64,000 nucleotides of DNA. It comes from Pycnococcus provasolii. Its lineage: Eukaryota > Chlorophyta > Pseudoscourfieldiophyceae > Pseudoscourfieldiales > Pycnococcaceae. Each line of letters opens with the position of its first letter. Position 1 is the first letter of the stretch. A program made the position numbers and the translations under genes. The stretch is taken from the NCBI GenBank assembly GCA_938743325.2, contig OW568876.1:1-64000 (forward strand). The letters run 5' to 3'. Shown in pieces: positions 18,077 to 27,880 of the stretch. Below the pieces are notes generated by a model. That model did not search any database. It worked only from the letters and a program-made list of their open reading frames with translations, and was not told the origin of the DNA.

Positions 18077-18859
18077 ATGGCGCCCGTGATGATGCGAGCA
18101 AACGCAGCGCGAGCACCCGCCGCACCAAAGCACACGGGGGCAGCGCGCGGAACCGTCGCGCGTGCTCCTCTCGCGGCACGTGCTCCCGCGCCCAGGGACA
18201 TCTCGTGCCTTGCGGCAACGCTCGAGGTGCTGTCCGTCGATGGCGCAAAAAGTGGCTCGGAGACGCTCGAGCTCGACAGCGCGGCGGATGATACGGCGGA
18301 GGGACTCGTGCACCGCTACATCGTGATGATCCGTCAGAACATGAGGCAGGGAAACGCTTCGACGAAGACGCGAAGCGAGGTGCGTGGAGGCGGACGCAAG
18401 CCGTCGAAGCAGAAGGGCACGGGAAATGCGCGCATGGGCTCGAGGCGCACGCCGCTGCGCCCTGGTGGTGGCGTGGTGTTCGGCCCAAAGCCGAAGGACT
18501 GGTCCATCAAAATGAACAAGAAGGAAAAGCGACTTGCGTTGGCAACCACGCTCATGAATGCTTCGTGCGACACCGTCGTCGTCGAGGACCTCGACGGAAA
18601 GTTCTCCGACCGAAAGACGAAGAACATGGAGGCGGCTCTGCAGGCGTGGGGCGTGGGCCGCGACAGCAAGGCTGTTCTCATTACAAAGGAGCTGAGCGAC
18701 GACCTGACGATTTCTGGACGCAACATCGAGCGTCTCGCTCTGCAGGACATGGCTTCGTTGAATGCGTACGACATTCTCAACGCTGACCGCATTCTCATCG
18801 AGAAGTCGGCGGTGTCTGAGCTGAACGCTCGATTCGGCGGCAGCTCGACGGAGGCGTAA
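18077..18859 (+). CDS. RPL4: Plastid ribosomal protein L4 (uL4c)
   Basis: 260 residues from ATG 18077. The first 50 residues, rich in Ala, Arg and Pro, are a plastid transit peptide. The mature part matches bacterial-type L4: MRQGNASTKTRSEVRGGGRK, KGTGNARMGSRRTPLRPGGG, then the Rossmann-like second half (VVVEDLDGKFSDRKTK, KAVLITKEL). L4 binds 23S rRNA and lines the exit tunnel of the large subunit. The frame is open far upstream, but that part overlaps the divergent promoter and gene. Confidence 0.95.
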   Translation: MAPVMMRANAARAPAAPKHTGAARGTVARAPLAARAPAPRDISCLAATLEVLSVDGAKSGSETLELDSAADDTAEGLVHRYIVMIRQNMRQGNASTKTRSEVRGGGRKPSKQKGTGNARMGSRRTPLRPGGGVVFGPKPKDWSIKMNKKEKRLALATTLMNASCDTVVVEDLDGKFSDRKTKNMEAALQAWGVGRDSKAVLITKELSDDLTISGRNIERLALQDMASLNAYDILNADRILIEKSAVSELNARFGGSSTEA

Positions 18860-18988
18860 AGTTGTGCCGGTTCAGGTAATATCACAACGAGTTTGCTGAA
18901 AATGTAAAACTTTCCGCTTTCTCTGGAAACTTTTTCTTATCATCATCGCCCCAAAATTGAAAGAAAAAAAACACCTGATGAAGTATTG

Positions 18989-19480
18989 TTACAGTTTACT
19001 GCTTGGGCCTTCTCCTCCGCGCTTCTTGCTTTCAACAAGCTGGCGCTCCACCTTAGCGTTGAGAAACTTCGTGTGACGCCCCTGCGCTACTCTGACACGC
19101 CTGTTGTTGATGGTCGCCTCGAGGTTCACCTCGATGACAGCAACGCTGCGAGTTTTTGTAAGAACCTTCGCATGCACGTGCACGACGCTACCCAGAGGCG
19201 TACCTTTCAGAAAGGTCGTGTTCAGGTCTAAGCTTACACCGAGAGTATCGCTGACCGTCGCGAGTGCCGCTGTTCCAAACACGTCGACAATCGTCGCGAC
19301 GGCACCTCCGTGCAACGTACCGTACCTGTTTGCGAGATTTTTGGTGACGTCGATGTCGCAGGCGAACGTTCCCTTTTCGCTGTCAACGCGCACGGATGCC
19401 GGCACGACAGCTGTGACGATGTCGCGGTCGAAGCCCACAACGTGCGCCAACTCCGCGAGAAACGACTCGGCGGCGGCCAT
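18989..19480 (-). CDS. Hotdog-fold acyl-CoA thioesterase (ACOT13/THEM2-like)
   Basis: 163 residues from ATG 19480. The signature NRYGTLHGGAVATIVDVFG at about 50-68 is the active-site segment of the 4HBT/PaaI-type hotdog thioesterases, with the helix carrying the catalytic acid. Further family features are LDLNTTFLKGTPLGSVVHV and the terminal strand region. It likely hydrolyses acyl-CoA; substrate and compartment cannot be told. Convergent with L4, and only 90 bp from the start of the divergent ABC1K gene. Confidence 0.85.
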   Translation of the reverse strand: MAAAESFLAELAHVVGFDRDIVTAVVPASVRVDSEKGTFACDIDVTKNLANRYGTLHGGAVATIVDVFGTAALATVSDTLGVSLDLNTTFLKGTPLGSVVHVHAKVLTKTRSVAVIEVNLEATINNRRVRVAQGRHTKFLNAKVERQLVESKKRGGEGPSSKL

Positions 19481-19570
19481 CCTCCGGTGCGGCGGTGAAC
19501 GTTACTTCGGGCAGTTCGGGGCGGACAGTGATTCCAAACCCCCAACCGGCTTCGCCGTGGCCCGCCTTGC

Positions 19571-21490
19571 ATGGGCGCTCTCCTCCTAGCCACAAACGAA
19601 GCGTGCAAACCGAGGATCGCGACGATGGAAGCGTCGTCGAGTCTGCTCATGTCCGCGCCACCGCGCTCTTCTCCAGCCTTCTATTGCCACGAACAACTCA
19701 GACAGCAGTTCGCGTCCAAACCTCTGCTCGTATCCGCACGAGCTGCCACCATCGTATCCACGCTATCCACGCTGCGCCTGCGCGCCGTGATCGGGTACGT
19801 GCCCGCGCCGCAGCGTGCGCTCCTTCTCAAAGACGCGCTCATACGACTCGGGCCTGCTTGGGTAAAGCTCGGGCAGATGCTTGCGACGAGACCGGATATC
19901 ATGCCCGCGCCGCACAGAGCTGCGCTGCGCGAGCTGCACGACTCCGTCCCACCGTTCGATGGTGAGGTGGCGATGCGCGTCGTGCACTCCGAGCTACCGA
20001 ACGCGTCAACCGCTTTCAAGCGCATCGATACCACGCCCGTCGCAGCGGCGTCGCTGGGACAAGTGCACCGCGCTGAACTTGCGGACGGACGGCGCGTTGC
20101 GCTGAAAATCAGAAGACCGGGCGCGGCGGACGCGCTCAGGCTCGACGCGCACGTCTTGCGCCGCATAACCGAGGTGCTCGCGTCGTCGAAACTAGCGTCG
20201 CCGGCGGCGCCCACCATCGTCGACGAGCTCATGGCTGCAGCGTTCGAGGAGCTCGACTACACGCGCGAGGCGGAAAAGTGCGCGGCGTTTCGAACACTCT
20301 ACGGCAACGAGCACGGAGTCGTCGCGCCCGCCGTGCATCGCCATCTCACCACGGAGCGCGTGCTATGCCTCGACTGGGTCGACGGCGCCAAGCTCGACGA
20401 TGCGAATGCACTCGCGGATGTTGGCGCAAGCAGCGATGCGGCGCGGAGCGAGCTGCTGCGCCGTGGCGTTCGGCTGAGCTGCAAGCAGCTGCTCGGCGTC
20501 GGGCTCATGCACGCGGATCCACATCCGGGCAATCTTTTAGCAACGCCTCGCGGGAACCTCGCGTACCTCGACTTTGGCGCATGCATCGTCGTGCCACCTC
20601 CCGACCGCGCGGCGTTTGCGCGAAGCATCGTTCATTTCATGAATCGCGATGGAGCTCGGCTTGCGGATGATCTTCATGCCCTTGGATTTCTGCCAGAGGA
20701 GGCGGATGCCCGCAAGGCGGCGACTGCGCTCACGGAGGCGTTGCAACGAGACGACGACAGCGGCGGCAGCGGCGACGGCAACGGCGGCTCACAGATGGCA
20801 ATCACGCGTGCGGCGGCGGCAGTCGTCTCCGCGCTTTCGCAGCCGGACATTGGATTTCGCGTGCCACAGCGCCACGCGACCATCGCGCGTGCGCTTGCAA
20901 GCCTCGAAGGAACAGCCAATGCGCTATACCCGGGCTTCGACGCAGTGAGAGCCGCATACCCTGACGCAGTGCGCGAACTCATTCGGGCTGATGACGGTGA
21001 GCTTCTCTGGCAGCTCTCCGTCGACGAGCGTGGTGGCGTGCGATGGGATCGCGCAAAGGCACTGCTGGCCACATTGCGCGGCGCTGCGGAACAGAGGCGA
21101 CAGCAACGTGGCAGTGTGTCGTCGTCGTGCTCCTCCCCCTCCTCCTCCTCTTCTTTTGGGAAATTTTTGCCAGATCCGCGCGAGGAGAAGGAGGATGCCG
21201 AACTTCTTGCACGTGCCGCCGAGTCGGCAGCTCGACGCCTATTGTCGCCTGACGCCGACGCGACCCGACACGCACTCGCCGACGGCCTTCGTGCGTCTCT
21301 GTTAGGTGGAGGCATTTCGAGCGCAACGGTACCAAGCATCGCCAGCGTTGGCCGCATCTCACGCGCCGCGATGCGCCTGCTATCGCGCGCGCCGAAAGCT
21401 TGGGCGCGCGTTGCCCGTGTACCTTTGCGTGCAGCCTGCGAGCGTGGAATTTTGGCCGCAAGCCGCGCCGTACGCACGGGCAACATCTAA
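19571..21490 (+). CDS. ABC1/UbiB (ADCK) atypical kinase
   Basis: 639 residues from ATG 19571; Met19 is an alternative start. Family motifs in order: KLGQMLATRPD (KxGQ), VAAASLGQVHRA (Ala-rich loop), VALKIRRPG (catalytic Lys), EELDYTREAEKCAAFR, HADPHPGN and YLDFGA (metal-binding Asp). These proteins act in plastids or mitochondria on quinone and prenyl-lipid metabolism. The C-terminal 200 residues (Ser-rich insert, then helical) are lineage-specific. Targeting is unclear: the N-terminus is short on a classical transit peptide. The 90-bp divergent promoter is shared with the thioesterase. Confidence 0.92.
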   Translation: MGALLLATNEACKPRIATMEASSSLLMSAPPRSSPAFYCHEQLRQQFASKPLLVSARAATIVSTLSTLRLRAVIGYVPAPQRALLLKDALIRLGPAWVKLGQMLATRPDIMPAPHRAALRELHDSVPPFDGEVAMRVVHSELPNASTAFKRIDTTPVAAASLGQVHRAELADGRRVALKIRRPGAADALRLDAHVLRRITEVLASSKLASPAAPTIVDELMAAAFEELDYTREAEKCAAFRTLYGNEHGVVAPAVHRHLTTERVLCLDWVDGAKLDDANALADVGASSDAARSELLRRGVRLSCKQLLGVGLMHADPHPGNLLATPRGNLAYLDFGACIVVPPPDRAAFARSIVHFMNRDGARLADDLHALGFLPEEADARKAATALTEALQRDDDSGGSGDGNGGSQMAITRAAAAVVSALSQPDIGFRVPQRHATIARALASLEGTANALYPGFDAVRAAYPDAVRELIRADDGELLWQLSVDERGGVRWDRAKALLATLRGAAEQRRQQRGSVSSSCSSPSSSSSFGKFLPDPREEKEDAELLARAAESAARRLLSPDADATRHALADGLRASLLGGGISSATVPSIASVGRISRAAMRLLSRAPKAWARVARVPLRAACERGILAASRAVRTGNI

Positions 21491-21540
21491 AAATATTTCA
21501 TTTGTGTTGTAAAAATAAGTAAAATGTATATAATATCTTG

Positions 21541-22518
21541 TTACAACTGCTTTGCTCTTCCAATCGCCTTTTGGATGCCCGTTGCTTCAACCACCTCGGC
21601 GGCAAATGCCTTGGCTGTCGCGCGATCGGGCAACTCGAACAGCAAGCGGCGGCGCGGCAGCTTCCAGATAGCATCCTCGACGAGCGCGTCCATGCGTGCC
21701 TTGAGCACGTCACGCGCCTCCTGCTCAATGCGTTCCACCTCCTCCACGGCGGCATGCAGCTCTTCGAGCTCCGCCTTAGCTTGCTTAAGCACGACCACCG
21801 CCGCAGCCACTTCCGGATGCTGGTTTCCATGCCCTTTCTCCTTTATGGCTCGCACGACGTCGCCCTGCTCCCTCACGCGCCGTTCCGCCATGTCGAATTG
21901 CTCACGGGTGGGAAGGCGTTCGCGAGCCTCGGCACGTTCGCGTTCGTCGTCCAAGTCGTTTTGCGCGTACCGAACGTCGTCGTCGTCGACAAGGTGCGCG
22001 CCGTGCTTGGTGGCGACTTCGAGGACCCACGCTCTCAGCGGCGCGTCGACGTGCTTCTCAACTCTCAGCGGGCTCGTGTCCACGCCGACTTGGTCTTTCG
22101 ACTCAGATCCCGAGCCTCTGTGCAGACATATAGACGGCACGGCCATCGCGTCGCACCAGAGCAGCCACGTGTTCACGAGCGGCGCCCCTCCTCTCTCTCG
22201 CCTGTATCCCGTTCCCTTTGTGCACACGTACCCAGCGCGCTGTCTTGCGACGTCGAAATCTTTCGCCTCGTCTGCGTTGAGCCTGTGAGCGACGTTGCGG
22301 CTTCCCGTGCCTCTCTTTCTCGCGGCGTCTCCTTTGCTAATTCTCCGAACATCCTTAACGGTGGGACGCACGTCGTCGTTCGGCGTGTTGACAGCCGGCT
22401 GGGGCAGCGTCGGCGTCGTGACGGTCGCGCCCGCGTTCCCCTGCACAGCTCGTCGTTGCGTTCGTCGTCGCCATACTGCGCGCGCGCGTGTTCCGTGTGC
22501 GATCACGTTGGCGAGCAT
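21541..22518 (-). CDS. Plant-type hypothetical protein with WHEP-like helix pair
   Basis: 325 residues from ATG 22518; the frame is open further upstream without ATG. The Arg-rich N-terminus resembles a transit peptide. A conserved-looking block at about 68-135 contains GTGSRNVAHRL, GTGYRRERGGAPLVNTW and DAMAVPSICL. At about 210-255, RRVREQGDVVRAIKEKG and the following helix match the WHEP-TRS pattern normally attached to aminoacyl-tRNA synthetases, but no synthetase domain is present. A helical tail follows. Function unknown; RNA or protein binding is an inference from WHEP. Convergent with ABC1K, 50 bp. Confidence 0.7.
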   Translation of the reverse strand: MLANVIAHGTRARAVWRRRTQRRAVQGNAGATVTTPTLPQPAVNTPNDDVRPTVKDVRRISKGDAARKRGTGSRNVAHRLNADEAKDFDVARQRAGYVCTKGTGYRRERGGAPLVNTWLLWCDAMAVPSICLHRGSGSESKDQVGVDTSPLRVEKHVDAPLRAWVLEVATKHGAHLVDDDDVRYAQNDLDDERERAEARERLPTREQFDMAERRVREQGDVVRAIKEKGHGNQHPEVAAAVVVLKQAKAELEELHAAVEEVERIEQEARDVLKARMDALVEDAIWKLPRRRLLFELPDRATAKAFAAEVVEATGIQKAIGRAKQL

Positions 22519-22933
22519 CACACGAGAGGGAAGTGTGAGAGGTGGTTGGGCCCCTGGTACGACGAAGTTGTGTGGTCCCAAACGAAGGACGACGAAAAGG
22601 AGTCCAGCAGTGGCCCTAGCCCTGGTTCAGAGGGGGATCCCCTCCTTCCCTCCCGCACCAGGAAGAAGGGCGAGGGAAGGGCGTGCGAGGAGGCCGGGCC
22701 GGGTTTGGTTTGGTAACGAAGCCTTTTATCCGAGCAAGGCGTATTGTTTGTGCGGGCCCTTCCCTTCATGTGATGTGGGGAGGGGCAGAGGAGAGGAGGG
22801 GGAGTGCCAGTCCAAGTATCACGAAGGGGACTTTTGGTCCTGGTCCTGTTCCAGCGAATGCGGGAAACCCTCCTCTTCCAACCCGCCTACGTCAACAACA
22901 ACACACAAGCGAAAGAAAGACGCGTCGGCAGAC
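22519..22933. promoter_or_regulatory. Head-to-head intergenic region upstream of DLD
   Basis: 415 bp, G-rich on the plus strand with GGGGATCCCC-type words near 22630. No further gene. The DLD frame is open through it, but the residues are low-complexity and lack family similarity. Confidence 0.4.
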
Positions 22934-24469
22934 ATGTCCGTCGCCATGGCCTCGTTCGCAACAAGGATGGTCAAGAGAGTCACCGTCCTCTCCACGAAGC
23001 AACTCGCACCGCTCGCCTCGCAAACGGCGGCGATGCAACTCGCGCGCCCGTTCGCGTCAGCGGCGGCGGGGGAGATGCAGGACCTCGTCGTGATCGGGGG
23101 AGGGCCTGGAGGGTACGTCGCAGCCATCAAGGCGGCTCAGCTCGGAATGAAGGTGACGTGCGTCGAAGGACGAGGCTCGCTCGGAGGAACGTGCCTGAAC
23201 GTCGGGTGCATCCCTTCCAAGGCGCTGCTCAACGCCAGCCACCACTACCACGACGCTAAGCACAACTTCGAGAAGTACGGAATCACCGTCGGCGACGTCA
23301 GCATCAGCGTCGAGGGCATGATGAAGTCCAAGGATGACGCCGTCACGGGGCTCACGTCGGGTATTGAGGGACTCTTCAAGAAGAACAAGGTGACGTACTC
23401 GAAGGGCTGGGGTAGCATTCCCAAGTCCGGTGAGGTGAAGGTGGCGCTCAGCGAGGGTGGCGAGGAGACGATTCAGACGAAGAACATTCTCATCGCCACC
23501 GGCAGCGAGGTGACGCCGCTTCCCGGCGTGACCATTGACGAGGAGCGCATTGTCAGCAGCACGGGCGCCATCGCGCTCAAGGAGGTTCCTAAGCACCTTG
23601 TCTGCATCGGAGGCGGCATCATCGGGCTGGAGATGGCGAGCGTCTGGTCGCGCCTCGGCGCGGAAGTCACCGTCGTCGAGTTCCTGCCGCACATGGTTCC
23701 CAGCATGGACGGCGAAATCCGCAAGACGATGGAGCGACAGCTCAAGAAGGAAGGATTCAAGTTCAAGTACAAGACGAAGGTGACGGCTGCCGAGCGCAAC
23801 GGAGACTCCATCAAGCTGACGATGGAGCCCGCGGCGGGCGGAGATGCGCAGACGCTTGAGTGCGACTACGTGCTCGTATCCATCGGGCGCCGCCCATTCA
23901 CGGAGGGACTTGGCCTCGAGGCACTTGGCGTCAAGATGAACCGCGGGATGATTGAGGTGGACCACGACTTCAAGACGAACGTCCCCGGCATTTACGCCAT
24001 TGGCGACTGCATTCCCGGACCCATGCTTGCTCACAAGGCTGAGGAGGATGGCGTGGCGTGCGTGGAAACGATGGCTGGTAAGCACGGACACGTGAACTAC
24101 GCCAACGTGCCGAGCATCCTGTACACGCACCCCGAGGTGGCGTGGGTAGGCCTGACGGAGGAGCAGTGCAAGGAGCAGGGCATCGAATACACCAAGGGAA
24201 CGTTCTCGATGATGGCCAACTCGCGTGCACGCGCCAACAACGACTCCGCCGGTATGGTGAAGTTCGTCGCTGAGAAGGGCACGGATAAGATTCTTGGAGC
24301 GCACATCATGGGCAACGCTGCCGGAGAGCTCATCATGGAGTGCGCGCTTGCCATGGAGTACGGTGGCTCGACCGAGGACATCGCAAGGGTCTGCCACGGT
24401 CACCCCACGCTGTCTGAAGCTGTGAAGGAGGCAGCGATGGCCACGTACGACAAGCCAATTCACATGTAG
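22934..24469 (+). CDS. DLD: Dihydrolipoyl dehydrogenase, mitochondrial type
   Basis: 511 residues; start ATG 22934 gives a mitochondrial-like presequence (basic, no acid, to about 45). FAD motif VVIGGGPGGYVAAIKAAQLG follows at about 52-71. The redox disulfide is GGTCLNVGCIPSK with Cys87 and Cys92, the NAD motif CIGGGIIGLEMASVWSRLG, and the C-terminal active-site HGHPTLSEA with the catalytic His-Glu pair. It is the E3 subunit of pyruvate, 2-oxoglutarate and branched-chain dehydrogenases and of glycine cleavage. The presequence and close resemblance to mitochondrial E3 argue against the plastid isoform. Length normal and no missing residue. Confidence 0.96.
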   Translation: MSVAMASFATRMVKRVTVLSTKQLAPLASQTAAMQLARPFASAAAGEMQDLVVIGGGPGGYVAAIKAAQLGMKVTCVEGRGSLGGTCLNVGCIPSKALLNASHHYHDAKHNFEKYGITVGDVSISVEGMMKSKDDAVTGLTSGIEGLFKKNKVTYSKGWGSIPKSGEVKVALSEGGEETIQTKNILIATGSEVTPLPGVTIDEERIVSSTGAIALKEVPKHLVCIGGGIIGLEMASVWSRLGAEVTVVEFLPHMVPSMDGEIRKTMERQLKKEGFKFKYKTKVTAAERNGDSIKLTMEPAAGGDAQTLECDYVLVSIGRRPFTEGLGLEALGVKMNRGMIEVDHDFKTNVPGIYAIGDCIPGPMLAHKAEEDGVACVETMAGKHGHVNYANVPSILYTHPEVAWVGLTEEQCKEQGIEYTKGTFSMMANSRARANNDSAGMVKFVAEKGTDKILGAHIMGNAAGELIMECALAMEYGGSTEDIARVCHGHPTLSEAVKEAAMATYDKPIHM

Positions 24470-24608
24470 GCTGATATGGACCGTGCGTTGATGGTTGAAA
24501 AGCATTTAAAAGGGTTCTATGGTAACAAAAATTCACACAATAATAAAAATTTGGGTGGGAGGGGGGAAGGGGCGTAGAGGCTCCTCCACATTTCGATGGA
24601 GAGAGATG

Positions 24609-27554
24609 TCAAGAAGTTGACTCGTCGTGCTTGCTCTTGCCACGCATGCCAATAGCACGTCGAAGCGAAAACTTCTTCTTCGCGGAGGACTCTGCATCCT
24701 CCGCGGAGGACGTCGAGTCGAGCACGGCACCCGCAGCCGACTGAACGTTAGAAGAATAGTCGGGCTGCTCACGCGGCGGAGGCGGTGGAGGCGGCCGAGA
24801 TGCAGGTGACTTGCCGCCATTCATCTGTTCCATCTTTTCCTCGATGAAGCACATTACGACCTTTTGAATTGCCTGGCTTGTAGCAGGAGTCACCTGGATG
24901 CCATATGCCGTACTTCCATTGTCAGATGGCACCTCGAAGATGAACGTCCCCGACTCTGAATTCACGGCAAATTGCGCAAGCTCAAAAAGGCTAAAGGCAT
25001 CCTTGCGGTTCGACAGAGCTTTTGCGCCACTCGATTTGGGATCCGCCGCCTCGAGTTGAATGCCCTGTCCAGAGATGCGAACGTTGCACTCGCACAGAGG
25101 TACTGGCATTCCTTCTCCCGACTTGGATTTCGGTGCGAGGAACATCCCACGTATGCACATCGATGAGTTGTCCAGCTCCATCGCCGGCTTTCGCGGCGGT
25201 GGAGGCGGTGGTGGCTTCTTTGCCTGTTCAGCTGCCTCGAGCTCGGCAGCAAGACCGTACTTCTCCTCCTCGACTTGCTTCATACGCGATTCCGCGCTGG
25301 CGAGCTGTTCGCGAAGGTCCCTCTCCAGATCCACCGCCGCGGACTTGCTCCTTTCTCTTTCCGCCTCGAGCTCGGCAGCAAGACCGTACTTCTCTTCCTC
25401 GACTTGCTTCATACGCGATCCCCAGCTCTCGAGCTCGGCAGCAAGACCGTACTTCTCCTCCTCGATTTGCTTCATACGCGATTCCGCGCTGGCGAGCTGC
25501 TCGCGAAGATTTTGCTCGTGCGATCCCGACGACGAAGCGCTTTCCCTCGCCTGCTCAATTTCCTCGATGAGGCCGTACTTCTCCTCTTCCAGAGATTCCA
25601 CGCGCGATGACTCCGCTGCGAGTTGTTCGTTCAGGCTCGCGTGCTTCGCGCGAAGAGCGTCGAGAGCCTTTGCCGTGCCTTGGCTTGATTCTTCCGCTTG
25701 TTTAACAGCTGCACTCGCATTGCGCTCATTTTCTTCGAGCTCTCTCTCGAGAGTTGCGATGCGCTCGCGCAGACGCTCGCTCTCTGAATCCACGGCTTGC
25801 GCACGTTCTGCCGATTTCGTGGCTTCGGCAAGCTCCGTCTCCAGCTGGAAAAGGCGCACGCTCATCGCCTTCAGGTCCTCATTGCCCTTCCGAGATGATT
25901 CGTTTGACATCGATTTATATCGATCGCTTTCCGCTTCCGCCTTAGATCGTGCCGCGTCCAAATCGGCAATGCGCTCTTCAAGTGATCGCAACTTGCCTTG
26001 CAGATCGCCCACCTCTTTCTCGCCGCCACGAGACTTTTTGTCAGCCACCTTCTCCAGCCTCTCCGAACGTTCGCGCTCATGTCCGAGCTCCGCCTTCAGA
26101 TCTGAGATACGCTGCTCGTACCGCTCGCGGGTCTCGCTATCACCATCTGTGGCAGCCTGATCTGCAGCGCGGAGACGCGCTTCTAGCTCATTCATCTGTT
26201 CTTGCAACGCCGCTTTTTCCGCTGTCGCCTTCTGGGCATTCGCCTTTGCTTCTTCGCAGCTCCCCTGCAGCTGCTTGACACGCTCCTTGAACTTGCCCAG
26301 AACTTCCGCATGACCAGTCGCGGCCTGGTCTGCCGTCGCTTTCGCCTCATCGCGCTGCGCTTCCGCATCAACATTTGCCTTTGCCAATGCATTTCTCTCC
26401 ACCGACATCTCCGCAGCCTCGCCACGTGCCGCAGCCTCTTTTGCCTCAGCGTGCGCAACTTTCTCAAGCGCCTCTTTCGCCTTCGCCTCAGCCGTCACAA
26501 CGCGTGCCTCCAACTCCTTCGCTTCTTTCGAGCCTGATTTCGCAGCGCTTTCAGCCGCCTTTTCACGCGCCATCACCCGTTGCTCGAGCTCGGATCGTTC
26601 TGCCGCGCTATCCTCCTTCGCTCTTCTTGCGTCTAGTTTTGCCTGATCGAACAAAGTGCGCAGATCTTCAACCTCCTTGGTGCGCTTTTTGTACTCCGTC
26701 TGATGCTGCTCATCCTTGTCAGCCGCAGCACGCTTGGACTCGGCAATGTCCGCGCGCATTTCCTCTAATTGCTTCGCGAGCTCAGCCGCCTCCTCGCTCT
26801 GACTGCTTGCCGCCGCCGCCGCCTGTTTTCTCAAAGCCTCCACCTCGCGGAGCGCGTCCTCAGAAGCCGCCTGCGCTGCCGTCTCCCTCTTCCTGCGGCT
26901 CTCCACCTCGATTTCCAGCGACGAACGCTCCGCTTCAAGCTGTACCACACGAGCATCCTTCTCCCTCACTTGTCGCTCCGCAATGTCGGCGCGCCTCGTG
27001 GCAGCATCGAGCTGTTTTCCTGCCCACGTGCTCGTGTGAGTTATTGTCGTGGGAGTTGGAGCTGAAGGTGTTGTCGAAGCGGTAAGGCGAGCTGCCAGGG
27101 CACGTCCGGCGGCATCAGCATCCATAAGGCGAGCTGCCAGGGCACGTCCGGCGGCATCAGCATCCATAAGCTCCTCCTCGAGTGCCACGATGCGCTCGCG
27201 CAGGTGTGCCACCTCCTCTTCCGAAGCGGCGAGTCGGCCTTCCGCACGCTCCGCATCCACTGTCCTCCGCCGTGCCTCCGACTGGGCGTGCGCGACGATG
27301 TCCTGCGCCATGCTCAGGCTTGTGACGGCGTGCTCCACGCCCCCGAACGGCGCAAGAGCACGTTCCGCCCGACCCAGCCTTCCACGCAGGTCGTCCACCT
27401 GCGCCGAAGCTTCCGCAGCTGCGGCAGCAGCGCGGCTCGCCTCCGCCTCGGCCGCGGCGACGTCGCGCTCGTTGTACCTGTTTGCGAGTGCGTCGAGCGA
27501 TGCTTCGAGTCGCCGTATGCCCGAGGTGGGTATGTTCTGCGAAAGGCCGGGCAT
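24609..27554 (-). CDS. Long coiled-coil protein with C-terminal globular domain
   Basis: 981 residues; start placed at ATG 27554 because the upstream open frame is Arg-rich and overlaps the divergent promoter and the gene at 27881. Nearly continuous coiled coil from about 20 to 800, with repeated blocks of the form ESRMKQVEEEKYGLAAELE near 700-800 and a duplicated 42-bp DNA segment (27080-27165). A Pro-rich hinge (PPPPPPPRKPAMELD) precedes a 130-residue domain with beta-type patterning (RGMFLAPKSKSGEGMPVPL, AFSLFELAQFAV, GTFIFEVPSDNGSTAYGIQV), perhaps PH-like. Family not recognised; a scaffold or cytoskeletal role is inference. Confidence 0.75.
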   Translation of the reverse strand: MPGLSQNIPTSGIRRLEASLDALANRYNERDVAAAEAEASRAAAAAAEASAQVDDLRGRLGRAERALAPFGGVEHAVTSLSMAQDIVAHAQSEARRRTVDAERAEGRLAASEEEVAHLRERIVALEEELMDADAAGRALAARLMDADAAGRALAARLTASTTPSAPTPTTITHTSTWAGKQLDAATRRADIAERQVREKDARVVQLEAERSSLEIEVESRRKRETAAQAASEDALREVEALRKQAAAAASSQSEEAAELAKQLEEMRADIAESKRAAADKDEQHQTEYKKRTKEVEDLRTLFDQAKLDARRAKEDSAAERSELEQRVMAREKAAESAAKSGSKEAKELEARVVTAEAKAKEALEKVAHAEAKEAAARGEAAEMSVERNALAKANVDAEAQRDEAKATADQAATGHAEVLGKFKERVKQLQGSCEEAKANAQKATAEKAALQEQMNELEARLRAADQAATDGDSETRERYEQRISDLKAELGHERERSERLEKVADKKSRGGEKEVGDLQGKLRSLEERIADLDAARSKAEAESDRYKSMSNESSRKGNEDLKAMSVRLFQLETELAEATKSAERAQAVDSESERLRERIATLERELEENERNASAAVKQAEESSQGTAKALDALRAKHASLNEQLAAESSRVESLEEEKYGLIEEIEQARESASSSGSHEQNLREQLASAESRMKQIEEEKYGLAAELESWGSRMKQVEEEKYGLAAELEAERERSKSAAVDLERDLREQLASAESRMKQVEEEKYGLAAELEAAEQAKKPPPPPPPRKPAMELDNSSMCIRGMFLAPKSKSGEGMPVPLCECNVRISGQGIQLEAADPKSSGAKALSNRKDAFSLFELAQFAVNSESGTFIFEVPSDNGSTAYGIQVTPATSQAIQKVVMCFIEEKMEQMNGGKSPASRPPPPPPPREQPDYSSNVQSAAGAVLDSTSSAEDAESSAKKKFSLRRAIGMRGKSKHDESTS

Positions 27555-27880
27555 GGCGCAGGTTGCCGAGACTTGTGTGAAGTGGGGAGGGAGGAAAGGG
27601 AAGGCAACGGCAACGTTCGGCAAGACGGCCGTTTCCCCCCTTCTCACTTCGCAGCAAGAGCAGAGGGGCGGGCGGGGAAAGGCCGAGGTTTTTTCTGGTG
27701 CCGACCTGAGAGCCCGTTGCCATTTCCCGGGGTTTCGTGCGAGGGGCGACCTATCCTCCCACTCACTTTCCTCCCCCTCCCGGGTCCCCCCTGACTCCCC
27801 TCCCCTCTCCCCCTTTTCGGATAGACGCCCCTTTTCCCCTTTTCCCCTTTTTCCCCTTTGCACTCTTTTTCTTCGCCGCC
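27555..27880. promoter_or_regulatory. Head-to-head intergenic region
   Basis: Shared upstream region of the coiled-coil gene and the S1-domain gene. The right half is a C/T-rich tract (repeated TTTTCCCC) running up to the start at 27881. No other feature seen. Confidence 0.4.

Noticed and set aside
23057-24505. 482-codon reverse frame
   Set aside because: Antisense to dihydrolipoyl dehydrogenase; composition is His/Arg/Val-rich as expected for a shadow frame.
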